Assembly (NCBI GenBank): GCA_937876225.1
Contig: CALFIC010000073.1
Span: 1-57,250 of the forward strand
Reading direction: 5' to 3'
Origin: an uncultured Chloroflexota bacterium
GTDB taxonomy: Bacteria > Chloroflexota > Chloroflexia > Chloroflexales > Roseiflexaceae
Length of the DNA stretch: 57,250 bases
The notes under the pieces were generated by a model. It made no database searches, was not told where the DNA came from, and saw only the letters and a program-made list of their open reading frames with translations. Positions 27,085-35,080 of the stretch are shown here, one piece after another. Within the stretch, counting starts at the first letter, position 1, and every line of letters starts with the position of its first letter. A program made the position numbers and the translations under genes.

Positions 27085-27162
27085 ATGGACAAGGCTCAAC
27101 GTACTTGCGATTTTTTGGATGCGGCCCGGGCTGGTGATGCGCCACGGCGCGGGCGTTGGTGA
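27085..27162 (+). CDS. Possible 25-residue small protein or leader peptide
   Basis: An ATG preceded by AAAGGAG at 5-nt spacing opens a frame of 25 codons (MDKAQRTCDFLDAARAGD then APRRGRW). It sits alone in the roughly 350-nt gap between the deacetylase-fold gene and the hexulose-phosphate-synthase-like gene. It lies upstream of the latter's -10, so it is not on that transcript unless there is another promoter. It could equally be the decayed start of an old gene. Confidence 0.3.
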   Translation: MDKAQRTCDFLDAARAGDAPRRGRW

Positions 27163-27257
27163 CGGCTACCGCCGTACACCACAACATGTACTTTGCCGCC
27201 GACATAGCGGTGTTAATTGTTGCCAATCAGGCAGGGAATGTTTTAGGGCAAGTACGG

Positions 27258-27266
27258 TGGTATAAT
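27258..27266 (+). promoter_or_regulatory. Extended -10 promoter of the hexulose-phosphate synthase-like gene
   Basis: TGGTATAAT, with transcription expected near 27273 and the ATG at 27301. No good -35. Confidence 0.5.
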
Positions 27267-27300
27267 CGCCTCATCCCGATTTGCAAATGAAAAGAGTGCA

Positions 27301-27951
27301 ATGATGAGCTGCAAAGTCCAGATTTCGCTTGATCTCCACACCATCGAAGACACTTTGTATGTAGCCGATATTGCCGTGCAGTGTGGCGTCGATTGGCTGG
27401 AAGCCGGCACGGGGCTGATGGTCGAGCAAGGGTTGCATGTAGTGACGGCGCTCCGTGCCAAATACCCGCACCACCCGATTGTCTGTGATTTCAAGGTGTG
27501 CGATGGAGCCAGTTATTTTGCAAAAATTGCCGCGGCGGCAGGGGCCACCCACTTCGACGTGATGGCGGCGGCGCACGACGCCACCTTGCGGGCCGCCGGT
27601 GAGTCGGCGCGGCAGCTGGGCTTGACTGCCATCGCCGACACGATGTTTTGTGCCGACCCGGTGGCGGCGGCCGTGCGCGCCGAAGCGCTGGGCGTGCAGA
27701 TGATTGGTTGGCATTTGGGGCTCGACCACCGCACCGAAAACCGGAGCTTGCGCGCCATTGACGGCCTCGCTGACGTCCTCAAGGCAGTCAAAATTCCGGT
27801 GCAGGTGGTGGGTGGCTTGTCCATCGAGGATGCCATTACTGCCGCCAAAATGGGCGCGTCGTCGGTAGTAATTGGTGGTCCGTTAGTCCCTGTCGATCGT
27901 GGTGCCCAATTGATGGCTAATTTGCGGGCTGTGGTGGCCGGCGTCCGATAG
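27301..27951 (+). CDS. Hexulose-6-phosphate synthase / 3-keto-L-gulonate-6-phosphate decarboxylase-like
   Basis: A 216-residue TIM barrel of the orotidine-5'-phosphate decarboxylase superfamily. The signature DFKVCD (Asp63, Lys65, Asp68) is on strand 3, Asp11 on strand 1, and the phosphate-binding end reads VVGGLSIEDA and VVIGGPL. This subgroup includes formaldehyde-fixing hexulose-6-phosphate synthase and keto-gulonate-phosphate decarboxylases; sequence alone does not separate them. No hexulose-phosphate isomerase is nearby. The start may be 27301 or the adjacent ATG 27304. Confidence 0.8.
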   Translation: MMSCKVQISLDLHTIEDTLYVADIAVQCGVDWLEAGTGLMVEQGLHVVTALRAKYPHHPIVCDFKVCDGASYFAKIAAAAGATHFDVMAAAHDATLRAAGESARQLGLTAIADTMFCADPVAAAVRAEALGVQMIGWHLGLDHRTENRSLRAIDGLADVLKAVKIPVQVVGGLSIEDAITAAKMGASSVVIGGPLVPVDRGAQLMANLRAVVAGVR

Positions 27952-27972
27952 TGGCATGCGAACATTTATGCT

Positions 27973-27995
27973 AAAATATACGTAATGTATATTTT
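27973..27995. promoter_or_regulatory. AT-rich inverted repeat before rarA
   Basis: AAAATATAC, 5 nt, GTATATTTT: a perfect 9-bp inverted repeat 36 nt before the rarA start. It could be a weak terminator of the upstream gene or an operator. Confidence 0.4.
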
Positions 27996-28030
27996 CCTGT
28001 CCCACAATAGCTATCGTCAAAAGGTGCCTT

Positions 28031-29542
28031 ATGCCGCCTACTCCCCAACGTGGATTATTTGATCCGAGTCATGATGATGCGGTGCAACGTCAAGCACCGC
28101 TTGCTACCCGCATGCGTCCCAAATCGTTGGCTGACATGGTCGGTCAACAGACGATTATCGGTGACGGGCGGATGTTACGGCGTGCCATCGAGCACGACAC
28201 GCTTTTTTCGATGATATTGTGGGGGCCGCCAGGTTGTGGCAAAACCACCCTCGCCCGGATTATCGCCGAGCATACCAAAGCCCATTTTGAGCCCTTGTCA
28301 GCAGTGACTGCGGGGGTGGCCGATTTGCGCCGGGTGGTGAGTGAAGCGCGGGATCGGCTGGGGATGTATCGTCAGCGCACGGTGTTGTTTATCGACGAGA
28401 TTCATCGCTTTAACAAATCCCAACAAGACGCCGTGTTACCTCATGTCGAAGACGGCACAGTGATTTTGATAGGCGCTACTACCGAAAACCCCTCGTTCGA
28501 AGTCAACCCCGCCCTGCGCTCGCGGGCGCGGGTGTTTGTGCTCGAATCACTAGACGACACCCAGTTGGGCAACCTGATCGACCGTGCCGTGAGTGATAGC
28601 GTCAATGGCCTGGCCGAATTCCAGCCACTCCTCGCCAGTGATGCTCGTGGCTACCTGATTGATATGGCCAACGGCGATGCCCGAGTGGCGCTCAACGCCT
28701 TGGAAGTGGCAGTCACCTCCAAAACACCGGCTCTCGGTGGCAAACGACTGATTACCGTGGACGATATGCGCGAGGCGCTACAAAGCCGCGCCACCCGCTA
28801 CGACAAAAACGGCGAATTGCACTACGATGCCATCTCGGCCCTGCACAAGTCGATTCGTAGTAGTGATCCCGATGCGTCGGTTTATTGGCTGGGGCGTATG
28901 CTCGAAGGGGGCGAAGACCCGCTCTACATTGCCCGCCGCCTGATGCGGGTGGCCGTCGAAGACATCGGCCTGGCTGATCCGCAAGCGATTGTGGTGGCGA
29001 CGGCCATCCAGCAGACCGTCCATTTCCTCGGTCAACCCGAAGGGGATTTAGCGCTGGCCAACCTGGTGCTCTATCTTGCCCAAGCCCCCAAAAGCAACGC
29101 AGCCTATGTGGCCTACAAACAAGCATTAGTCGATGTAGCCGAAACCCGCAACGAGCCGGTACCAATGCATTTGCGCAACGCACCGACGTCGTTGATGAAG
29201 GGCCTGGGTTATGGGCGGGGCTACCAATACGCACACGACGACCCCAATGCCCAGGTTGACCAAGTGCACTTCCCTGAAAACTTACGTGGGCGGCGCTATT
29301 ATCGTCCCAGCGACCGGGGCTTTGAAGCCACGATTGGGGAGCGCTTGGCGTGGCGTGAATCATTGGAGAGCGTCCAACCGGCGCCGCCCGTCGCTGATGT
29401 CGCACCGGTAGCTGCTCGCCAGCGCGGTACGACCGCACAAGCGGATGCGTCGTATGATCCACAACAATATGCCGGTGAGGAAGCCCAAATCCCCGAAGAA
29501 TTCCCCGAAGTGCCGCCAGTACGCCCGTCCCGCCGTAAATGA
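28031..29542 (+). CDS. rarA: Replication-associated recombination protein A (RarA/MgsA AAA+ ATPase)
   Basis: An AAA+ ATPase of the clamp-loader group that acts at stalled replication forks. 503 residues. The N-terminal RMRPKSLADMVGQQ block, Walker A GPPGCGKT (65-72), Walker B FIDEIHRF (DEIH at 122-125), sensor GATTENPSFEVN and the C-terminal MgsA tetramerisation region (DPDASVYWLGRMLEGGED, APKSNAAYVA, YGRGYQYAHD) are all present. The last 60 or so residues are a less conserved low-complexity tail. The stop overlaps the start of the next gene (ATGA). Confidence 0.95.
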   Translation: MPPTPQRGLFDPSHDDAVQRQAPLATRMRPKSLADMVGQQTIIGDGRMLRRAIEHDTLFSMILWGPPGCGKTTLARIIAEHTKAHFEPLSAVTAGVADLRRVVSEARDRLGMYRQRTVLFIDEIHRFNKSQQDAVLPHVEDGTVILIGATTENPSFEVNPALRSRARVFVLESLDDTQLGNLIDRAVSDSVNGLAEFQPLLASDARGYLIDMANGDARVALNALEVAVTSKTPALGGKRLITVDDMREALQSRATRYDKNGELHYDAISALHKSIRSSDPDASVYWLGRMLEGGEDPLYIARRLMRVAVEDIGLADPQAIVVATAIQQTVHFLGQPEGDLALANLVLYLAQAPKSNAAYVAYKQALVDVAETRNEPVPMHLRNAPTSLMKGLGYGRGYQYAHDDPNAQVDQVHFPENLRGRRYYRPSDRGFEATIGERLAWRESLESVQPAPPVADVAPVAARQRGTTAQADASYDPQQYAGEEAQIPEEFPEVPPVRPSRRK

Positions 29543-30768
29543 AAGTCAGTGCCATGTCGCGTCCAATTGCGTATTGGGTTTATCTGCTGTATGGGGCATT
29601 GATTTTGGTGGGATTGGTGAGTTTGCTCCGGTATCTGCCGCTCTTTTTTCCACCCGTACAGTATGACTTTCGGGCCTATTATGCGGCAGGATATGCGGTG
29701 ATTCATCAGTTGTCTATTTATGAAAAACATCTCGATTACCAGCCAGTTTTTTTATATATGCCGATTACTGCAGTGTTTTTTGTGCCGCTGGCGTGGTTCC
29801 CCATATCGATTGCATTATGGATTTGGTATGCTATCAATTTGGTTGTGTGGGGGAGTTGGATTTGGCTATTGATAAAAAATATCCCCCTAACGCGCAGGCA
29901 ACAATTGTTGGTGATTGTGACCGCCGTGGTATTGCCGGCGAGTATTGATATTATTTCGTTAGGGCAAATTACCCACCTTATCATGTTGGGGATTGTGGCA
30001 GCGCTGGTATTGTTGCGGCGGGGCGCGAGTGGCTGGGCTGGGGTGATTGTGGGATTGGTAATCATCATCAAAGTGCAATTACTCTTGCTGGCCCTGCTTT
30101 TTATATGGCGCAAAGATATACGTGGTGCATTTGCTACCGTTGCGACGGTGGGGATAGGGATTCTTTTGGGCGCATTGGCGTTGGGATGGGCAACGGTAGG
30201 GGAATGGGTCAATGCAATTCAACAAAAAGCAGTGGTCAGTGCCATATTTCCCGTCAATCAATCGTTGAGTGCAAGCATTACGCGGTTTTTTGTGCCACAA
30301 CAGGTCCAAACTGCGGTACTGCGCATCGACAATGCACAACAAATCCCCGTATCTGCCCTGCTTACGCCGGCCTGGTTGGCGCAGTGGGTGGTGGTGTGTG
30401 TCATCATTTGCATCGGATGGTATAGCTATCAGCGTGTGCGCACAATCACTGATTCCGATATGCAGGCGGCAATCGTGTTGCCAATCATGTTGCTGGTCAC
30501 GCCGTTGAGTTGGGATAGTTATATGGTGTACCTGCTCTGGCCAATTGCCTTGTTGTGGGCAAAGGTACAGCATACACGTGATGTCATCTGGCTCAGCCTG
30601 ATTGTCGGTTGTATGATAGTGCATCGTTTTTGGCGGGTATTGGTGTGGCAGTTTCATAGCCCACTCGTGCTGATATGGGGATGTGTGGCGATGCTCTGTT
30701 GTTGGTGGGCAATCATTCGGATAGATAATCGATTGGTACAAGAAGAGGACCAAAATGGCACACATTGA
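29539..30768 (+). CDS. GT87 / DUF2029 membrane mannosyltransferase-like protein
   Basis: 409 residues with about ten membrane helices. The first outer loop has the acidic YDFRAYYAAGYAV motif and a later block is LGQITHLIMLGIVAALVL, both typical of GT87 (polyprenyl-phosphate-mannose-dependent transferases). The gene starts in a 4-nt overlap with the rarA stop and has no Shine-Dalgarno, so it depends on translational coupling. Its end overlaps the following SDR gene by 14 nt. Acceptor and sugar are unknown. Confidence 0.82.
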   Translation: MKVSAMSRPIAYWVYLLYGALILVGLVSLLRYLPLFFPPVQYDFRAYYAAGYAVIHQLSIYEKHLDYQPVFLYMPITAVFFVPLAWFPISIALWIWYAINLVVWGSWIWLLIKNIPLTRRQQLLVIVTAVVLPASIDIISLGQITHLIMLGIVAALVLLRRGASGWAGVIVGLVIIIKVQLLLLALLFIWRKDIRGAFATVATVGIGILLGALALGWATVGEWVNAIQQKAVVSAIFPVNQSLSASITRFFVPQQVQTAVLRIDNAQQIPVSALLTPAWLAQWVVVCVIICIGWYSYQRVRTITDSDMQAAIVLPIMLLVTPLSWDSYMVYLLWPIALLWAKVQHTRDVIWLSLIVGCMIVHRFWRVLVWQFHSPLVLIWGCVAMLCCWWAIIRIDNRLVQEEDQNGTH

Positions 30769-31585
30769 TATGCAGCAGGCCTTTGACTTTGGGCAACGGC
30801 GCATTCTGATGAGTGGGGGGAGTGGTGTGTTGGGGCGAAGTATGGTGCGGACATTGTTGGCGCACGGTGCCACCGTGGTGCTGTTGTCGCGCGACCCTGC
30901 CACGGCCTTGGCACATTTCGCCGATCTCAGTGCAGACGCACTGGCGCGATTGCAGTGTGTGGCGGCGGATTTGAGCGATGCCAATCAACTCAGTGCTGCC
31001 GTGGCCCAGGTGCTCGCCCAGGGTCCGATTGACACATTGATCAATGGGGCAGGGGGCAATCGTCCCCAGGCTACCACCGGCAACCAACGCTTTTTTGATT
31101 TGCCACTGACGGCTATGCACGAAGTGGTCGATGTCAATTTGTTTAGTGCGATTCAATTATCGCAGCTGGTGGTGCCTCATTTCGTGGCGCAACAGCACGG
31201 GGTGGTGCTCAATATTTCGTCGATTAGCACGGCGCGTCCCCTCACGCGGGTGGTGACCTATTCGGCCGCCAAAGCGGGGCTCGATGCCTTTACGCGCTGG
31301 CTCGCTACGCATGTGGCGCTGGAATATTCGCCACAGATTCGCGTTAACGCGATTGCGCCGGGATTTTTTCTAACCGAACAAAACCGATTTTTGTTGATGG
31401 AAGCCGACGGGCAGACCTTGACCACCCGTGGCCAACAAATCCTCGCCCATACCCCCATGCAACGCTTCGGGCACCCCGATGATTTGGTGGGGACGATGAT
31501 GTGGTTGTTGTCGCCGGCGGCCGGATTTGTGACGGGGCAAGTGATTGCCGTGGACGGCGGTTTTTCGGCATATAGTGGTGTATGA
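30755..31585 (+). CDS. Short-chain dehydrogenase, D-mannonate oxidoreductase-like
   Basis: 276 residues with the SDR features: a glycine-rich SGGSGVLGRSM cofactor loop, NGAGGN, the catalytic ISSIST...YSAAKAG (Ser, Tyr, Lys) and a C-terminus of the form GFFLTEQNR, THTPM-type QILAHTPMQRFGHPDDL and VDGGFSAYSGV. The end in particular is characteristic of SDRs annotated as D-mannonate oxidoreductase (fructuronate reductase). The start overlaps the GT87 gene by 14 nt. The LarA-like racemase follows after about 180 nt containing a repeat element. Confidence 0.82.
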   Translation: MAHIDMQQAFDFGQRRILMSGGSGVLGRSMVRTLLAHGATVVLLSRDPATALAHFADLSADALARLQCVAADLSDANQLSAAVAQVLAQGPIDTLINGAGGNRPQATTGNQRFFDLPLTAMHEVVDVNLFSAIQLSQLVVPHFVAQQHGVVLNISSISTARPLTRVVTYSAAKAGLDAFTRWLATHVALEYSPQIRVNAIAPGFFLTEQNRFLLMEADGQTLTTRGQQILAHTPMQRFGHPDDLVGTMMWLLSPAAGFVTGQVIAVDGGFSAYSGV

Positions 31586-31690
31586 AGTAGGAAGCATGAA
31601 TTCGGAAGTCGGAAGTAGGGGCGATTAATCCACGGTGCACCCTAAAGAATGGTGGTATGTGCGAATCTCGGCGCCGTGGAGAATCGCCCG
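31583..31690. repeat. Intergenic repeat element A with GGAAGT-type leader
   Basis: Begins with a run of related GAAGTAGGAAGCATGAATTC and GGAAGTCGGAAGTA words. The element proper runs from GTAGGGGCGATTAATCC (31615-31631) to ATCGCCCG (31683-31690). Its ends form an imperfect stem (31618-31635 with 31674-31689). A diverged copy lies at 36931-36997. Confidence 0.75.
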
Positions 31691-31727
31691 TGCAATCGTC
31701 GATGCCAGACATATCCATACCCACCGA

Positions 31728-31733
31728 TATAAT
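31728..31733 (+). promoter_or_regulatory. Candidate -10 of the LarA-like gene
   Basis: TATAAT placed about 28 nt before ATG 31762; no clear -35. Confidence 0.3.
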
Positions 31734-31761
31734 CGTATGATGGAAAAAGAAAGTGGCAATC

Positions 31762-33000
31762 ATGACCCAGACAATTCTCGATGATGGTGCATTAGCGGAT
31801 ATCATCTCCCAAGGGCTCGCCGCCCGTAATTTGCGTGGCCAACGAGTACTCGTACTCATCCCCGATGCCACTCGCACCATGCCAATGCCGCGCTATTTTG
31901 CGATTGTGCGTCAGGCCTTGCGCGCAGCCGGCGCCATGCAACAAACCTGGATGGTGGCACTCGGCACGCATCCCGCCATGGACACCGATGCCCTCAACCG
32001 GCTGCTTGGTTGTGACCTGACACAATTAGCCCACGATGAATCGGATGTCGAAGTGGTCAATCATGCCTGGCAAGACCCTGCCACCTTGGTGCAAGTAGGG
32101 GTGATTGACAGCGATACGATGGCGCGTTTGAGTGGTGGCCTGAGTAGCGACGCCGTGCCGGTGCGGGTGAATCGGGCGGTATTAACCCATGACCATATTT
32201 TGATTTGTGGACCAGTCTTCCCCCACGAAGTGGTCGGATTTTCGGGTGGCAACAAATACCTTTTCCCCGGTATTTCGGGCCCCGATGTCATCAATGCTAC
32301 CCACTGGTTGGGCGCACTCCTTACATCGTATGCTATCATCGGTACCGCCAACACCGCGGTGCGTGCCGTGATTGACTATGCTGCTGCCTTGATCCCTACG
32401 CCACGTTTTGCAATTTGTGCGGTGGTGACCCCTGCTGGCGTGCATGGCACCTTTGTCGATAACCCCGAATCAGCCTGGGCGGCGGCGGCCGCATTGTCGG
32501 CCCAAATTCATGTGCGTTGGCTCGATAAACCGGTCCAGCGCGTGATTGCCGTGTTGCCCAGCATGTATGACGAACTGTGGGTGGGCTCCAAGGGCATGTA
32601 CAAAAGTGAACCGGTGGTGGCAGATGGCGGTGAAGTGGTGATTTATGCCCCTCACCTGCACGAAGTGAGTGTGGTGCACGGCAAATCGATTCGCGAGATT
32701 GGCTATCATGTGCGTGATTACTTCCTCGGCCAGTGGGATAAATTCGCGCACGTGCCCAAAGGGGTGATTGCCCATTCCACTCACCTGCGCGGGGTAGGCA
32801 CGTGGCACGACGGTATCGAGCGCCCGCGGATTACGGTCACCTTGGCTACCGGCATTTCACGCGAGGAATGCCAACAACTCAACCTTAATTATGCTGATTA
32901 CCGCACCATCGACCCGCAGCGTTTGGCTGCTGGCGACAATAGCGAATGCCTGGTAATTCCACGAGCAGGCGAGTTTTTGTACCGCTTACGCGAGCGCTAA
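31762..33000 (+). CDS. LarA-family nickel-dependent 2-hydroxyacid racemase/epimerase
   Basis: 412 residues. From recall of Lactiplantibacillus plantarum LarA, the active-site set is matched: Asp35/Arg38 in PDATR (Asp72/Arg75), His70 in GTH (His108), His155 and Lys165 in PHEVVGFSGGNKYLFPG (His174 and the cofactor-bearing Lys184, same spacing) and His181 (His200, same spacing). The family uses the nickel-pincer nucleotide cofactor; its makers larB, larC and larE are not in this window. Lactate racemase is only one activity of the family. The adjacent mannonate-type SDR makes a sugar-acid epimerase plausible. The end overlaps the convergent sulP gene by 15 nt. Confidence 0.85.
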   Translation: MTQTILDDGALADIISQGLAARNLRGQRVLVLIPDATRTMPMPRYFAIVRQALRAAGAMQQTWMVALGTHPAMDTDALNRLLGCDLTQLAHDESDVEVVNHAWQDPATLVQVGVIDSDTMARLSGGLSSDAVPVRVNRAVLTHDHILICGPVFPHEVVGFSGGNKYLFPGISGPDVINATHWLGALLTSYAIIGTANTAVRAVIDYAAALIPTPRFAICAVVTPAGVHGTFVDNPESAWAAAAALSAQIHVRWLDKPVQRVIAVLPSMYDELWVGSKGMYKSEPVVADGGEVVIYAPHLHEVSVVHGKSIREIGYHVRDYFLGQWDKFAHVPKGVIAHSTHLRGVGTWHDGIERPRITVTLATGISREECQQLNLNYADYRTIDPQRLAAGDNSECLVIPRAGEFLYRLRER

Positions 33001-34677
33001 GGCGGCACATTCATCTTGACAGCGGACACAGCCGTGCAGGGCGATTTCGTCGTGCACGGCGTGGATGGCGGTGGCTGCATCCCAATAAAAATGCGTTTCA
33101 CCAATTAACACATTAACCCCCAAGCGATCCAGCATCGCCCGTACTGCGGGCTGAACTCCTGCGAGTAGCACTTGACCATTACGGCTCTGGAATTCGCTGA
33201 TGAGCTGGCGAAGTATTTCGGCACCCATCACGTCGATCATGGGCACGCCCCGCATGCTCAAAATCAGCGTGTGGCAATCTTGTTGCTGTTGTAGCGCGCT
33301 ACGCATGGCCGCCGCATTGCCAAAAAAAAGTGCCCCATTGACATAGGCCACTCGCACCCCCGCACAGGCCACCGCAAAACGGGCATTGGGTATGCGTTTG
33401 GGATCAACCGGTACCACAGTGACCGAGGCAGCGTCGGCTTCGAGGCGCAAATGGATGATGGCCGAGACTGCCAAGCCAATCAAAATCGCCTGGGTTAAAT
33501 CAAGTGCCGCCGTCGCCAGCATCGTCACCACCACTCCGGCGATGGCGTGTTTGAGGCGGGCCTGACCATAACGGATGAGTGTGGGCCAGTCGCACATGTG
33601 CCAGGCGGTCCAGAGCAATACGCCGGCTAAGCAAGCGAGCGGCACATAGGCGATGATACTGCCAAGAAATAAGACACTCAGCATCAATGCGACTGAATGA
33701 AAAATACTGGTCAAACGGGTGTGGGCGCCACTGCGAATGGCCACCGCCGTGCGCGAAATCGCCGCACTCGACGGTACCCCACCAAACCACGGTACGATCA
33801 TGTTGGCGCCCCCTTGGGCGATTAATTCTTGGTCGGGGTCAAATGATTTGCCACTCATTGCGGCTCCGGCCGTGCCGGTCATCAGGCTTTCGATGGCGGC
33901 AAGCGCCGCAATCGACACACCTGCGCTGACGATGTCACTTAGTTTTTGCCAAGGAATCGCGCTCCAATTGAGATGGTCGGCCAATACAATCGTGGCAGGT
34001 AGACTACCAATCCGCCCGATGTCCCACCCCAGCCACCAACTTATCGCCGTCATGATAATCATGGCGCCAAGGGCATCGGGGATTTTGGGGATGGAGTGGT
34101 GGAATAGCCAAATCAGCACCATTGTCGCCACCGTACACATGAGTGCTGCACTATTGATGGTGGGGTGACTCGTGAAATAGCCGAGCAATTTGAGTAAACC
34201 GGTATCTGCGGGTGGGGTGTGTATGCCCAGTGCGGCATCGATTTGACCGATGCCAATAATCACCGCAATGCCACAAGTAAATCCCGTAATTACCGGTGTA
34301 GGGATAAACACCACGTAACGCCCGAAGCGTAATAGCCCCATCAGCACAAGTAATGCACCACCGACCAAGGTGGCGGTCCACATCCCCATCAAGCCGGTCC
34401 GGTGCAATACCACCAGCAATACCGCCGACATGGCGCCGGTCGGACCACTGATTTGATAGGCGGTGCCGCCGAGTAGCCCAGTGATGAGTCCGGCCATGAT
34501 AGCGGTGACTAGCCCAGCAGCAGGAGTCATACCGCCGGCAATGCCATAGGCGAGTGCTAGCGGTAGACAGACGGCCGCCACCGTCAGTCCGGCGATGATG
34601 TCACGACGTAAGCCGGTGAGCGAATATTGGTGGAATTCGGTGCGGATGAGGCGGCGGAATTGATTGATGCGTAACAT
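32986..34677 (-). CDS. SulP-family anion transporter with STAS domain
   Basis: 563 residues: 10-14 membrane helices with the SulP signatures GLRRDIIAGLTVAAVCLPLA, YQISGPTGAMSA and PWFGGVPSSAAISRTAVAIR, then a cytoplasmic STAS domain (about 435-545, GVRVAYVNGALFFGN, LSMRGVPMIDVMGAE). The family moves sulfate, bicarbonate, dicarboxylates or other anions; no partner such as a carbonic anhydrase is adjacent. ATG 34677 is supported by an AGGGGGAG ribosome site. The last residues are Cys-rich (GCVRCQDEC), which is unusual for the family. Confidence 0.9.
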   Translation of the reverse strand: MLRINQFRRLIRTEFHQYSLTGLRRDIIAGLTVAAVCLPLALAYGIAGGMTPAAGLVTAIMAGLITGLLGGTAYQISGPTGAMSAVLLVVLHRTGLMGMWTATLVGGALLVLMGLLRFGRYVVFIPTPVITGFTCGIAVIIGIGQIDAALGIHTPPADTGLLKLLGYFTSHPTINSAALMCTVATMVLIWLFHHSIPKIPDALGAMIIMTAISWWLGWDIGRIGSLPATIVLADHLNWSAIPWQKLSDIVSAGVSIAALAAIESLMTGTAGAAMSGKSFDPDQELIAQGGANMIVPWFGGVPSSAAISRTAVAIRSGAHTRLTSIFHSVALMLSVLFLGSIIAYVPLACLAGVLLWTAWHMCDWPTLIRYGQARLKHAIAGVVVTMLATAALDLTQAILIGLAVSAIIHLRLEADAASVTVVPVDPKRIPNARFAVACAGVRVAYVNGALFFGNAAAMRSALQQQQDCHTLILSMRGVPMIDVMGAEILRQLISEFQSRNGQVLLAGVQPAVRAMLDRLGVNVLIGETHFYWDAATAIHAVHDEIALHGCVRCQDECAALALA

Positions 34678-34934
34678 GGATCTCCCCCTGTTCTTTGTAG
34701 GCATTATATACCCAAAGAAGTCTGTTTTTTGTTGAAAAATGATAAAAATATATGCGTATCACAAAAAATACCTAAAGGTCTATTTTTTTGATTAATAACA
34801 ATTATTCCGCAAAAAAAGAATTAAATAATCAGTAATTTTTTTGTGGTTTGCAGAGGTGTTTTTTTGAAAGACAAAAAAATAGTACCGTATACTATTGCGC
34901 TGGGTAATCTCTGCAATTTCTGCTTATCCTGCAT

Positions 34935-34979
34935 GGAGATTCCACGCACTGTTGCGGGCAACCGGCATGGAATGACGCT
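34935..34979 (+). repeat. Dispersed repeat, copy 1
   Basis: Runs from GGAGATTCCACGCA to CCGGCATGGAATGACGCT. An inverted copy with the same ends lies at 54892-54937. The middle (GTTGCGGGCAAC) is self-complementary, as is the middle of the other copy, so a hairpin is kept although the bases differ. Confidence 0.8.
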
Positions 34980-35036
34980 GAGGTGGGGATTGGCGTAGGT
35001 ATTGGGACAAAAACATAGGCACAACAGAATCACCTT

Positions 35037-35053
35037 GCGTTTATAATGAACGC
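35037..35053 (+). promoter_or_regulatory. Candidate -10 of the FAD oxidoreductase gene inside a small inverted repeat
   Basis: TATAAT (35042-35047) is flanked by GCGTT and AACGC. Start codon is at 35081 behind AAAGGTG. The symmetry could be a repressor site or chance. Confidence 0.35.
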
Positions 35054-35080
35054 AACTCAACAAACAATAAAGGTGAAACA

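Larger units (their letters stand above)
34678..35080. other. Intergenic region, AT-rich, containing a dispersed repeat
   Basis: Divergent gap between sulP and the FAD oxidoreductase gene. The sulP-proximal half is very rich in A and T with many T runs. The other half contains the repeat at 34935-34979 and the candidate promoter of the oxidoreductase. No gene is seen. Confidence 0.6.

Noticed and set aside
28752..29555. Open frame of 267 codons opposite rarA
   Set aside because: Antisense shadow of a conserved AAA+ gene; composition reflects the rarA codon bias.
30079..30984. Open frame of 301 codons opposite GT87 and SDR genes
   Set aside because: Rich in His, Gln, Pro and Cys as expected from the reverse complement of hydrophobic membrane codons; no ribosome site.
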